Assembly (NCBI GenBank): GCA_039621445.1
Contig: CP154956.1
Location: 43,486,437 to 43,550,436 of the forward strand
Direction: 5' to 3'
Length of the DNA stretch: 64,000 bases
Source of the DNA: Euglena gracilis
Taxonomy: Eukaryota; Euglenida; Euglenophyceae; Euglenales
Each line of letters opens with the position of its first letter. The first letter of the stretch is position 1. Shown one piece after another: positions 10,991 through 21,590 of this stretch. The position numbers were made by a program, and so were the translations under genes. A model generated the notes under the pieces. That model made no database searches. It had not been told where the DNA came from and saw nothing but the letters and a program-made list of their open reading frames with translations.

Positions 10991-13900
10991 GGAGGGGAGT
11001 CAAGCTAGTGGCTTTTTTTTAGTGTCTATCAAAATAGCTAACTGCCTGGTCGAGGCCCTTTGGCGTTGAGGAAGGCAAAATTTCCGAAAAATACGGACGG
11101 CATTTTCTCTCCCTCCCTCCCTTCTGATATCCAGGCCCGTCCATGTCCATAGCCAAGGATCCATCTCGCAGTTCAGTATGTGCCAGCTGTAATGTGCAAA
11201 TTTCCATCTGCCATGCCAGAGCATGCTAGATCCATGTTCTCAAATGGGTTTGTATTTCAAGAGGTTGCAGGTCCCACGAGCGTTTTGCATTCCCTGAAGT
11301 CCATGGCATGGTTTCCTGAAATCGCAGCTTCTTGTGCCACCGCCAAATTCTGCCCAAATCCAACTTCTTCCTCATCAGCAGTACGTTGTGAATCAAATCC
11401 TCCCAGTCCACGTCACATTGAACCTCTTTGTGAAGTTTAGGATGCCATGGCTCCTGACAAACCCCTTCTTGCAAAGCACATTCGATCACCGTGGGTCGCC
11501 CCGGCTTCTTTTTCACTTGGAAGCCCCCTCCCCAGGGGTAGGGGGCAAGACCCCCCTTTTCCCATTCAGCCTTTCCGTCACGTCTTTCCTCCAAAATTCC
11601 CCATCCGCCCACTGCCCCCCAGTCTCTTCCCCTCTGGCATTCCAGACCCTCACCCCCAGCCCATTCCTTGAACCTGAGGCGGTCTGGGCCGCGGGGGACG
11701 CCGCCTGGCCAGGGTGCCATGATGGCCGTTGCGTGGGACATCGAATGCCTCCAACCCCCCCGACCGCCACGGGGGAAGTCCTACCCTGTTGCGGTTGTTC
11801 ATTTCAGCGTCTTTGCCACCCGGTGTGTCAATGGGATGTGCCGTCGGCAGCCCCCAGAGGTTTGGAATCCTGGCTCTTGGTCACCGGAGGCCCCGCGGAG
11901 CCTCCACGGGGTCTCCTCCGGGTGATTAATTTTGTGTGCAGGACACCTCCTGCAACAAATCACACCACATCTCACTGTCCCACACCGTATGGCACACCGC
12001 ATCATACCATCATGCTTTGCCCTTCTCCATCCCTGATGCAACACCTCTTCGTCTGTAATTTTTTTTGTATTATCATCTCATCCATGCGATCATTTTTTTA
12101 GGGTTTTTTTAATGGGCCATTACAAAAGACAACTCTTACCCTCCCAAGGGGAAAACCCCAACACTGCCCACCAGAAAATCCCATCGGAGCCTTTTCACCA
12201 GATGTGGTTCCTCACCCCAGGACGTCGGTGTTCAGGTTCCTGGCCAGACCAGAAGAAATGCAATTTGAAATGCCAGTCTTTTTCCCCCAAGTATTGTCTT
12301 GCACATTCATTGCCCTCACTTTCATCATACGGGGCCCCCATATTTTTTCCATACAAGCGAACTTGCGCACAACAGCATTTACTCGAGCAAAACAGTTGGT
12401 CACCCTTGCAGAACAGCAATCACAAGTGCATTAGGGTATTTTGGGGGATACCCACTGGGTCCAGCTCCCAGCCGGCCGTGCCCCCACCCCCTTACCCCCT
12501 TGACCCCCCCCCCCACCCCCAGAGTGGCGGTCCAGCCAGCACATTTTTCCAGCCAGCCGGCGGGACCCCCCCCCAGGGTCCTTAAGAAATCCCTGCTTCT
12601 GGGCAACGTTTTCCACTTTCCTGCCGCCTTATTGAGAAGTGTGATCTAGTAATCCGCCAAGCCAACTTGGAGGCAAGTCCAACTTTCGCTCTTTGACTTC
12701 CAAACCCACAAAATTTGGCTCCAAGACACACGAAAGCAAAAAAAAACCCTGGTTTATTGACTCATCCGTCCATCCCCCTCAGGCTTTCCTTCTCTCATCT
12801 TTCCCTTTCCGTCCATTGCCGTTGGGTTGCGGAGGAGGCGCCCCCGCCCCCAAGGCCACAGCACAGCACTGAGCCCAGCTGGGAGGTGGGGGTCCCCCGC
12901 CAGCCTCCCAGAGCTGGTCGGCTCCCCTTTCCTGCAAGCCATGCCCTGGCGAACCGTTCCCGTGGAGGGGCCCCCGCCCTCTCCTGTTGACCACTCCTAT
13001 TGACTGTCCATCCCCCCCCCCCTGTGTTCCGCGCTGTCCACTGCATGGCAGTGGCACAAAGGCTTCTTTTGATGCAAGCCGGTGGGTGGGGGCCGTAGGC
13101 TGGCTGTGTGCAGGTGGGAAGGCATGGCCGGACAATCCCCGACCTCCCCATCTGCAAGGGTTTTTTTTAAAAAGAAAGTTGCTGCTTTCTGCTCTGGGAT
13201 GCCTGGGGGTTGGTTGCGGCTGGCTCTTCAAGGGAGTGGCTGGACTTCAAGGAACGCCTGATGGGAGGTGGTTGACCCACCTGGGAGGTGGGGGTGGGCC
13301 CGGCGGTCTTTAAGGGACATGGAAATTTGTTCCATATCCCTCAATGGACATTGAACATGTCCATGTCCGTTCATGGACATGGACAGTTTTTGCACATGTT
13401 TGGGCATTGGACATTTGAGATTAGACTTGGACATGTATATTTTTGAGACTCGTTTAGTCCAGTTGGTGCAGGGCTCAAACAGGGTCGAAAATAGAAAGAA
13501 AAGAGAACCGCATTTTTTTTACGCTTTAAATTGATGGTTGATTGTCCAAGGATGCTCGGAAGCAATTTCCCCCTGACGTCGACCTGTTTTCGCTGAATTT
13601 TTTAACCGAATTTTTTAAGTTGAATTGAGAAAGTCCGAATTGATTATTTGCTTTTGGGAATCTCAGAAGATGTGCTGGGATAGCAAAGTTGTTGTTTTTT
13701 CTGTTTAATTTTGTCAAGGACCACCCCGTAGGACCCAAAGTGGGGTCCCCGCAGTTTTCCAGAATAATTGTGAAGAATTGGCACCCCAAACCCAGAAGGG
13801 GACAGAGGTTTCCAGGCGACCCTCTTGGTCCATCCCCCTCCTGGGTCCTGGGGGAGAGGGTTTGTACAAAGAAGCCTAGAGATGCCCCCACCCCCTCTTG

Positions 13901-14160
13901 CCCCCACCCCCCACCATATCTCCCACACGCACCATCTATATCTGCCACACACCCTCCTCGCGCTTCCTGTGTCTGTGCTATTTGACCACCTTGGCATCGA
14001 AACTCTCGTGTTTGTGTGCATTTGCACTAGGGGGTGGTGCACAGTGATTGGATCAGTATTTCCCTCATGTCCACGACGATGCATTGGGTCCAGTTTTTTA
14101 AAGTTTGGGGATGGAGGGAGACGAACCCAGGGCAGTACAGGAATTGGCCAAACAGCCAGG
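10991..14160. other. No confident gene
   Basis: Mixed DNA. 11226-11741 reads openly on the minus strand (171 codons), with segments such as VQCDVDWEDLIHNVLLMRKK, but no family is recognised. A G/C-stem repeat lies at 12470-12600. GGACAT-type words recur at 13315-13435. A 35-40 bp T-rich stretch separates these. Nothing else is supportable. Confidence 0.4.
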
Positions 14161-14164
14161 GTGG

Positions 14165-14420
14165 TGGGTGGGGGGGGTCGACCACCCCCCCCCCCTGCAT
14201 GGTGGGGGGTCGACCCCCCTCCACCTCCTCCCGTATTTCCGGGAGCACCAATTTTCGACCCCAAAAAATTTCCCGGCAGTTTTGGCGCCGGGAAGAATTT
14301 GTTAAGAAAAATCTGTGAAAATGCTGTGGTGGGGGGGGGGGTCGACCCCCCCAGGGGTTCCTGTGCAGCCTTGGTCGAACCCCCTCCGGAGGCGGGGTTT
14401 CCTCTATTCGGCGTGAAGCA
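14165..14420. repeat. GTCGACCCCCC dispersed repeat
   Basis: Several GGTCGACC palindromes embedded in C/G runs, followed by CGTATTTCCGGGAGCACCAA and an AATTTCC...GGCGCCGG block. The same order of words occurs at 16400-16615 and, in part, at 7745-7885 and 49200-49300. A dispersed non-coding repeat family. Confidence 0.55.
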
Positions 14421-14429
14421 CCCAACACA

Positions 14430-14491
14430 CACACACACACAGGCATGCACACACGCAAGCACATGCACACACACACACACACACAGACACA

Positions 14492-14548
<57 letters not shown>
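14430..14548 (+). repeat. (CA)n microsatellite
   Basis: About 120 bp of CA dinucleotides with minor interruptions (AGACAC, GCATGC). Long open frames across it on both strands are artefacts of the dinucleotide. A TG-rich stretch at 14605-14650 follows. Confidence 0.95.
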
Positions 14549-14552
<4 letters not shown>

Positions 14553-14841
14553 GCTCACTCATGGGGGGTGGGGTGGGGGGCATCTTTGGTGGTCCATTTT
14601 GGGGTGTCTGTGTGCGTGCGTGTGCATGTGTGTGTGTGTGTTTGTGTGCCTGCACCCTGTGGGTGGTGGGTACAGACCCCTCACCCCGGACCCAGGTCAT
14701 AAGAAAATCTCTGATTGGGTCCTTGTCAACCAATAGCGGAAATTTTTTCCGAAAATCAGCCCCCCAGGGGATTGTCAGCCGACGTGGACCTGTGAGGGAA
14801 CCTCCACCCAGGGCTGTACGGGAATCCCCGCCAGGCACCTA

Positions 14842-14940
14842 CGGCCGACCAGGGCCGACCAGAGCCGACCAGGGCCGACCAGGGCCGACCAGGGCCGACC
14901 AGGGCCGACGAGGGCCGACCAGGGCCGACCAGGGCCGACT
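14842..14940 (+). repeat. 10-bp minisatellite (AGGGCCGACC unit)
   Basis: About ten copies of AGGGCCGACC with single-base variants. It is followed at 14983-15013 by a second 10-bp unit (GGGCGATGCA). Both units recur together 0.8-1.4 kb downstream in reverse order. Confidence 0.9.
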
Positions 14941-15129
14941 TGCATGCAGCTTTCCCTCTGGAACAAGCACCTCTGATGATGCTGGGCGATGCAGGGCGAT
15001 GCAGGGCGATGCGGGGATTTTTTTGGATTTTTTTTGGATGCGGGGATTTTGCATGGCTGAAGTGGGGTTCATATTTGGGCCCATACTGCTGGGTACACCT
15101 CTGTTGTCTCGTCCCTCCCTCCCCTGCAG

Positions 15130-15234
15130 ACCACTCCAGCCTGCCCTTCATGTCGGCCCGTGCCTCTGCCTCTGATGCCGTGTTGAACCTCTCCGTCCCC
15201 CTCCGGGAGATGTGTGACTCCCCTGGAGCCGAAG
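15130..15234 (+). CDS. Candidate internal host exon, unknown product
   Basis: The 105-bp stretch is preceded by a strong pyrimidine tract ending CCCCTGCAG and followed by GAAG|GTATCG, so it has both splice-site hallmarks of a conventional internal exon. In between, one frame reads protein-like sequence, including SSLPFMSARASASDAVLNLS. Both boundaries fall in phase 1, making a symmetric exon. I recognise no family and no neighbouring exon with confidence, so it could be an isolated exon of a long-intron gene or coincidence. Confidence 0.35.
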
Positions 15235-15763
15235 GTATCGTGCCCCTGCTGCATACCTGCGTACAGCCTCCACATTGGTGCTGTGTTCCTCCTTGGCTCA
15301 TCTGACCTTCCCTGAGTGACTCCCTGGAGTGGATGCTCCAGTGGGAGAGGGAGGTTATGGGGGGAATCTTAAGTTGTGGGATAAACGGGCGACTGTGGTC
15401 GCGGTTGTAGGCATGTGCATGATCATGTGCATCCGTGGATGCTTGTGGGGCATGTGAATCTGAGGATGCTTGTAGGGGTGCGCATACTGTGCACCCCTGA
15501 TTGTTGGATGCCAGGATTGGCATCCAACGAGCCACGAATTTAATACACAAAGTCGCGAGTTGGGTGTCGAGGAAGGTTGGCTGGAGGCCAAGAAGCGGGA
15601 CCTCCACCGTGACTGACTCTGTGCTTCCCTGTCTGCTGCATGCTCTTTTGTAGTGTGGCCAATGCAAAGTGTGAGCAATGAGGATTTTGTGTGGATGTGC
15701 CTGATGGTTGCCTGGGGGTTTACTGTAAGGTTGCCTAGGGCACCATTGGATGCTTTTAGGGCA

Positions 15764-15915
15764 ATGCAGGGCGATGCAGGGCGATGCGGGGCCCAAAGGG
15801 GTGGGTGACCGAAGGTGCTTGATGCTGGGCGATGCTGGATTTTTGGTGACCAGAGGTGGGGTTCCGATGCTGGGCGATGCAGGGTGTTGCTGGGCGATGC
15901 TGGGTGATGCTGGCA
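15764..15915 (+). repeat. 10-bp minisatellite (GGGCGATGCA/T unit)
   Basis: Scattered to tandem copies of GGGCGATGCAG and GATGCTGGGC, degenerate relative to the array at 14983-15013. Non-coding. The AT-rich tract that follows (15930-16250) is full of GCCATTTTGG/TTTTGGCC words and shows no gene. Confidence 0.7.
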
Positions 15916-16321
15916 TTTTTTTGTATTTTTTGAAGAACTAAACCCATTTTTTGGATAATTTTCTCACAAATCTCCAGTTTTACACCCATTTTGGCCATTA
16001 TGGACCAGTTTTTGCTAATTTGGGGGCTATTTGTCACTGATTTGGCAAATATTGGGCTAAATTGGGTCAATCTGAGCATTTTTTATGGCATTGTGGCCAT
16101 TTTGCGCCCTTTTGGTAATTTTGGGTCATTTTTCACAATCTTTTGTGGATTTTGTTGGCGTTTTTGGGTAATTTTTGGTTATTTCAAGCCATTTTAGGTC
16201 ATTTTGGTTGCTTTTGGGGAGCCAATGGAGGCCTTATGGGGCACTTCCTTTTGATCTTTTGATCTCATTGCATCCCTTCACATTTTTTCTGTGGAGGATA
16301 CCCCCACCTATGGCCGACTAT

Positions 16322-16352
16322 TTGCCGACCAGGGCCGACCAGGGCCGACCAG
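16322..16352 (+). repeat. Second AGGGCCGACC array (three units)
   Basis: Three further copies of the unit seen at 14842-14940, 1.4 kb downstream, immediately before the GTCGACCCCCC-type repeat. Confidence 0.8.
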
Positions 16353-16399
16353 AGCACCAAAATGGGAAGTGACCATAGGTGCCTGATCCCCGCAACCCT

Positions 16400-16615
16400 G
16401 TGGGTGGTGGGGGGGGGTCGACCCCCCAATCCTGTGGGTAGGGGGGGGGGGTCTGACCACCCCTACCAGGCTTTCTCGTATTTCCGGGGGCGCCGATTTT
16501 TAGGTCAAACTTTCCCCTCAGCGCCGAAGAATTTTTCTTCGAGCAGCTGCCATGGTGGGTGGAGAGGGTCGAACCCCCACCAGGCCTTCCCGCACAGCCC
16601 TGCCTCCACCCACGT
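16400..16615. repeat. GTCGACCCCCC dispersed repeat, second copy
   Basis: G run, GGTCGACCCCCC, CGTATTTCCGGGGGCGCCGA, a CAGCGCCGAAGAATTTTTCTTCG stretch and CCAGGCCTTCCCGCACAGCC appear in the same order as at 14165-14420 and 7745-7885. Non-coding. Confidence 0.55.
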
Positions 16616-17171
16616 GCATTGAACAATGGACTGGCTCATTCGGAATGGTTTTTGATCTTGTGACGTCAATGAACGACCTAGAGCAGACACATTGCAGCAA
16701 ATGAATGTCACGACCAGCCGCATTTTTTCCCTTGGCCTGTTTTCTGTTGTTCCCCATCTGCGACCTGACCTTTTTTCGCACGTTGTTTGTTTGCCGCCAC
16801 CACCTTATACGACCCTTACATTGCAGGCTGTGTGCATCCATTTTCAGGGACACCAGCAAAGGGTTGATCACAGAATTGTCCCAATTTCCAGGGAGGGGTC
16901 TGTTAGAAAATGGCTCCAAATGCCTGACCTGATCACTCCTGAAAGAGCAATCGTGGGGAACATTTTGTCTCCAAGGGGCAACACACCCAAGGCTTCCAAG
17001 TGGCGTGCTTCGAAATAGCAAGTGTTGCTGAAATCGAAACCATCCCAACGCCGCAAAGTCCCAAGGCAGCCTTCCGGGAGCAGAAGAATAATAAGCCCCC
17101 AATAAACCCTTCTCCCTCCCCCAGGGTATAAGTGAGTGGTGATTTTTGGAGGGGGGAAGGGGTTAAGACCC

Positions 17172-17617
17172 CCTTCCCCCCTTTGGACCGAGGGGTGGGG
17201 TCTGGACCCCCCAGGAACCCCAAAAACTTTTTCTGGCGCAAAGCGCCAGAAAGATGAAAAATTTGGTCCACGTTTTGACCAATTTTTCAAAAAAATCAGG
17301 GGCGCGAGAACGCGGCCTTTTCCAAGGCCCAAAAATTTTCGGGCGTTTTGCACCGGATATTTTTTTTCACAAGGGGCTGACCCCACCCTCCTCCCTTGCT
17401 CACTTTACACCCTGCCCTCCCCACGCTCTCATTTGTGCACCGAACTGGATGTGTGGATGTGCATTGCAGCCAAAATTATCTCCCAAAATTCCCCGTTCCC
17501 AAGCTTGATGATGGACCTTCCGCCAAACACAGCAACGTCTGATGATGTCGGGCGGATGCTCCCTGGGAGGCGCATTGCGTTTGAATTCCTTGCAAGGTGC
17601 ATAATCTGAAATCTCCC
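17172..17617 (+). repeat. Tandem duplication, copy 1
   Basis: This 446-bp unit is immediately followed by a 438-bp second copy. Both contain the hairpin CTGGCGCAAAGCGCCAG and end AATCTGAAATCTCCC. The main visible difference is a small indel region after the hairpin (17252-17300 against 17698-17740). High identity implies a recent tandem duplication. No gene is recognised in the unit. Confidence 0.9.
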
Positions 17618-18055
17618 CCTTCCCCCCTTTGGACCGAGGGGTGGAGTCTGAACCCCCCAGGAACCCCAAAAACTTTTTCTGGCGCAAAGCGCCAGAAAGA
17701 TGGGTCCACGTTTTGACCAATTTTTTTTTTAAATCAGGGGCGCGAGAACGCGGCCTTTTCCAAGGCCCAAAAATTTTCGGGCGTTTTGCACCGGATATTT
17801 TTTTTCACAAGGGGCTGACCCCACCCTCCTCCCTTGCTCACTTTACACCCTGCCCTCCCCACGCTCTCATTTGTGCACCGAACTGGATGTGTGGATGTGC
17901 ATTGCAGCCAAAATTATCTCCCAAAATTCCCCGTTCCCAAGCTTGATGATGGACCTTCCGCCAAACACAGCAACGTCTGATGATGTCGGGCGGATGCTCC
18001 CTGGGAGGCGCATTGCGTTTGAATTCCTTGCAAGGTGCATAATCTGAAATCTCCC
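17618..18055 (+). repeat. Tandem duplication, copy 2
   Basis: Second copy of the unit at 17172-17617. After its end the sequence becomes unique with a run of 17 Gs at 18086-18102. No gene is recognised. Confidence 0.9.
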
Positions 18056-19560
18056 ATGTTTGCTGCTGTCCAGGTTTTGCTGCGGGGGGGGGGGGGGGGT
18101 GCTGGCAACCGATCAATTTGAAAATCAGACACTTTCTTTTCCTTTCTTTCAAGGAAATTCGGACCCTGCCAGGGGGAATTTAAACTTAACACAATTTAAA
18201 CGGGATAAATTGTGTGGGAAAATTTTCTAGCGAAATTTTGTCCAGGATTTTCCCCAGCATTTGAAAATCCGTCCAAGATTTTCCTGCAAATTTGAGAAAA
18301 ATGCAATTTCCTCCAGTGAACGCCCTGAAACGTTTTCGCGGTTATTCTTGGTCGCACTAATATTTGGAATGTATTTTTGTTTCAATCACCCACCTGTCAG
18401 AAGGTTCATTGACCATCCAAAATGAAAGTATGTGTCTGTGCATTTTATTCTGCAATTTAGAGGTTAAGGTTCCACCAATTTTCAAATGTTGGAATTTTGG
18501 AAAACCTCGAAAAGAGGGGAAAAAATCTTTTTGACGAGTTTTCTTTTCCAGAAGTTTTCCTGGCCTTTTCAAGCAGATGTCCAGAATTTTTCCAGCATTA
18601 TAAAATTGCGTCCAATTTTTTTCCAGCAGAATTTTTTTGGTGGCAATTGTTCCTGGTGATATCCTCCCCCCTGGTCGGTTTGGGAAGGACAGGGTGGGCG
18701 ACACTGTCGACTCCACCCAATGGTGGGAGGAGGTCGAGTTTTGGAGTGAGCAGCATTGCAGCATGCATCCCTTGCTGCACATATTTTATTTTGAAGGGGT
18801 CAAACCTATGCATATTCCAAAACCCCCAGGAGGGGGTGTCTGCTGCAGTCAGGCACCCCATGACACAAGGCAGCCCCCCGGGGTTGGTAAAAAGAAGCCT
18901 GGTGTGTTCTCAGTATTGAATTTGCATCTTCTTGCAACCCATTTCACCTGTTCCCAATACGAAATTGTGTATTACAATAGCTATAAACGTCTAACTTGCA
19001 TCGCGTTTCCCCCTGTGTCCTTTGCCATCCATCGTCAGGAATCCTGCGGACAAGTCCTCAGTTTTTTAGAGAAATTTTCCCAACTGCTCCCCCTCCAAAC
19101 CAAGCTGAAGCTTCCCCCCCCCCATGCCCTCTTGTCAAGCAGCTTATTTTATTTATGCGGGGGCACTCCGCACCTGGATCATTGGCGCGGTCTAAGTGAT
19201 CGGTTTTTCGGGCTGTGCGCCGGCCCGAAAAATTTTTCACCAAAAACGGCCAAAGGTGTCATTTCTGGCACTTTTTTAAGCAAAAATTGGGCAAAACGCC
19301 GAAAGGAAAAGTGTGACCGTTTTTGTGGGAGGAACGGCCCCCTTGGGGCCGTTCCGGACCCCCCCTTTACAGTGGTGCGTGCCCCCGCACTTGTCCAGGG
19401 GGGGTCACCACCCAAACCCCGCACACCCCTGCACACTGAACCGTCACCCCCGAAAGAACAAAATTCAGGTTCAAACAAAAAGCGCCGGAAATTGAAAATA
19501 GCCCCCAAGTCGCGTTTTTTTCATAGGCACTTTGCGTTTCAGCCCTGCAGTGTGAGTTTT
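18056..19560. other. No confident gene
   Basis: T/A-rich DNA with words such as AAAATTTTC repeated between 18200 and 18640, then mixed sequence. A CGCCGGCCCG block lies at 19215-19230. Open frames are present but none has recognisable motifs. Confidence 0.4.
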
Positions 19561-19565
19561 CCCTC

Positions 19566-20110
19566 GAGGCACGCCGGAGGAAGGGACACCGAGGGCGAAG
19601 CACAAAGACATTGTGAGGCCATGCCTTGCTCGCCGGCGGTTTGTTGCGACTGTTTGGCGCGATGGGTTAGGAAGTGCTGCTTAGTGCCGCCTAGCCGGAG
19701 TTGGCTGCATCGCCTCCAAAGTGACGACCATGGCGCTGTTTCGAGTACTCCCGGGAAGCATGACCAGGGAGGAAGTGACCATGAGGGCGGAGCACAAGAG
19801 GGGGGTGAGATCCTGCTTTGTGTGCCGGCTGTTTTGTTGCTTGTGTTCTTTTTGGCGGGGTGCTTCTTACTGCGACTTTGGTGCCGGAGTTGGCGATGAT
19901 GTGCTCTCCGACACCGACTTGGCGAAGGTGAACCGCAGGGGCCCCCCGGCCCGTGAGCAGGGGCGTTTCCTCCCCCCCCCCCGAGGATGCTTTTCTTTTT
20001 CGGGTGGGTTGGGTGGGCTCACCCCCCTCTTGTGCTCCGCCCTCATGGTCACTTCCTCCCTGGTCATGCTTCCCGGGAGTACTCGACCATTCGGGCTTCG
20101 CACCTTCAGG
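19566..20110. repeat. Terminal inverted-repeat complex of the DIRS-like element (3' side)
   Basis: A segment at 19743-19812 (CGAGTACTCCCGGGAAGCAT, then GAGGGCGGAGCACAAG) is repeated in inverted orientation at 20021-20090, with ~210 bp between. The segment at 19813-19893 (GATCCTGCTTTGTGTGCCGG onward) reappears inverted at 24299-24390, at the other end of the element. A diverged relative of the first segment is at 19566-19620. Inverted terminal repeats with internal complementary copies are the known architecture of DIRS-type elements, which replicate through circular intermediates. Confidence 0.65.
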
Positions 20111-21060
20111 GGGTGAGACTGTGTGCACGACCCCTGTTTCAAATTTTTTCTTTGCCGAATCCACCGCCCCCAATCTTAGGTAATGGGCTGAAAAAGCTGT
20201 GGCATTTTTCCACTGCCCAAGTTCACACACCTCCTCACTGGACAATCCCAGCTTTTTGTACATACAAACTCCTGCCCCCCTGGTGCTGTGGGCTTTCCAG
20301 TGGGAAATGGGAATGCCAAAAGTGCCCAACAACTCCTTTGTCAAAGAGTTGATTCTGTTGGAGGACAAGGGTTTTTTGCCATCCAAACTCCACAACAATG
20401 GGGCACCCTGGGGGATGAAAGATGTTCTCTTCACATATTCTCTCATCAAATGATATGGACTCAAAGATGGAATGGAATCAATCTTCAACACTTGCTCCCA
20501 CTTTGGTGAAGGCCATCCCTTTCTCCTGACCAAAATGAAAATTTTTTCCCCCACCACTGAAATGGTCCTCTGGGTTCTGGCCAGGTCCACCCCCCTGTGA
20601 AGAGCCAAAAGTCTGAAAGACAAAATGATTCTCCATCTCAATTCCACGATGGACATGTCAGAAATTTTTGTATGGCTCTGCAACTTTTGCAAAATGGGTA
20701 GGGGGTCCCAAAAAACAGCATACCTCTGCACTGAACGATTCCATTCCTTTTTTACTTTTGTCAGTAAAGGATGAAATCTGATGGACTCCCAACCAGGTAA
20801 ATATTGCAGTGAGGCATACGCACATCGAGCATCGCTTTGTGACAGTTTGTGAAGGTCCAGCAGGGCAGTGGCCAGCTCCATCTTGGAGACTTGCAAGGGC
20901 TCCAATCCTTTCTGTTGCAAAATTACAAACAGTTTTCTGAATGCACTGTCATAACGTTTCAGTGGTCCCAAACTCCTCAGGACATTTTCAATGTCTTGAT
21001 GTGACATTTTTTGCTGTTCCAAAAGGAACCTGATACCACTGTGCAAGCCAGGGGCCATTT
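20110..21060 (-). CDS. Tyrosine recombinase (DIRS-like integrase)
   Basis: Joins the circular cDNA to the genome by tyrosine-mediated strand exchange. The domain carries RLLALHRGVDLARTQR (first catalytic Arg region), then WKAHSTRGAGVCM (the H-x-x-R box) and GQWKNATAFSAHYLRLG, with the probable nucleophile Tyr codon at 20180-20182. Length and motif order fit the catalytic domain of this family. The frame runs on without stop through the inverted terminal repeats to 19691, so the natural C-terminus is unclear. This is the best-preserved part of the element. A second, truncated recombinase of the same type lies at 24975-25230. Confidence 0.75.
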
Positions 21061-21590
21061 TGGCTTTGGCATTGATTGCCCCCAACAGTTGCTGAACATG
21101 CCTTCCCTGGGGGGTAAGACCAACATTCCTGTCCCTGGTTTGGACATTTTGATTAATAGGGGCCACCATGGACTCGAAACCCACATGGGTGTCACCAAAA
21201 GACATTTCACCTGCTTGTTCAGCCTCAGTCTGATGAGCCATGGAAAAATTACCTTCCATGGGGGGTTGGCATAAACCTCTTTGGCTGAGCTCAGGTCGCA
21301 TTTCAATGCATCCACCAGAAAAGCCTGGTGGTGTGGCCATCTGGCCACAAATTTTTGGAATTTTGCATTTCCTGGAGATGCAAACATGTCTGTGTCTGGA
21401 GCAATGTCCTTTCTGAAGAACCTCAAAATTTGGGTGAACAGTTTTGGGCACAGGGTATAATCCCCCCTGTCTTGATCCCACCTTGTGAGGGGGTCTGCCA
21501 ACATTGCTGCTGAAGGAACCCACTGAACCTGCAACTGAACTTGGTTTTCCCAACACCAATGAAACAGGGGTTCCAAAATCTGATTAAGGT
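20977..21590 (-). pseudogene. Dam-like methyltransferase domain of the DIRS-like element
   Basis: Downstream of RNase H, the segment starts WVPSAAMLADPLTRW and contains DMFASPGNAKFQKF followed by VYANPPWKVIFPWL (NPPW at 21256-21268) and CLLVTPMWVSSPWWPLL. The D.FAS..N signature plus an NPPW/F motif is the pattern of the Dam-like (N6-adenine methyltransferase-related) domain known from DIRS-type elements. Enzymatic activity is unproven in this family. The frame shifts near 21050-21100 into the recombinase. Confidence 0.65.

Noticed and set aside
11700-11770. AVAWDIEC segment resembling the exonuclease I box of family B DNA polymerases
   Set aside because: Only a single DIEC word matches; the surrounding sequence lacks the other boxes and conserved spacing.
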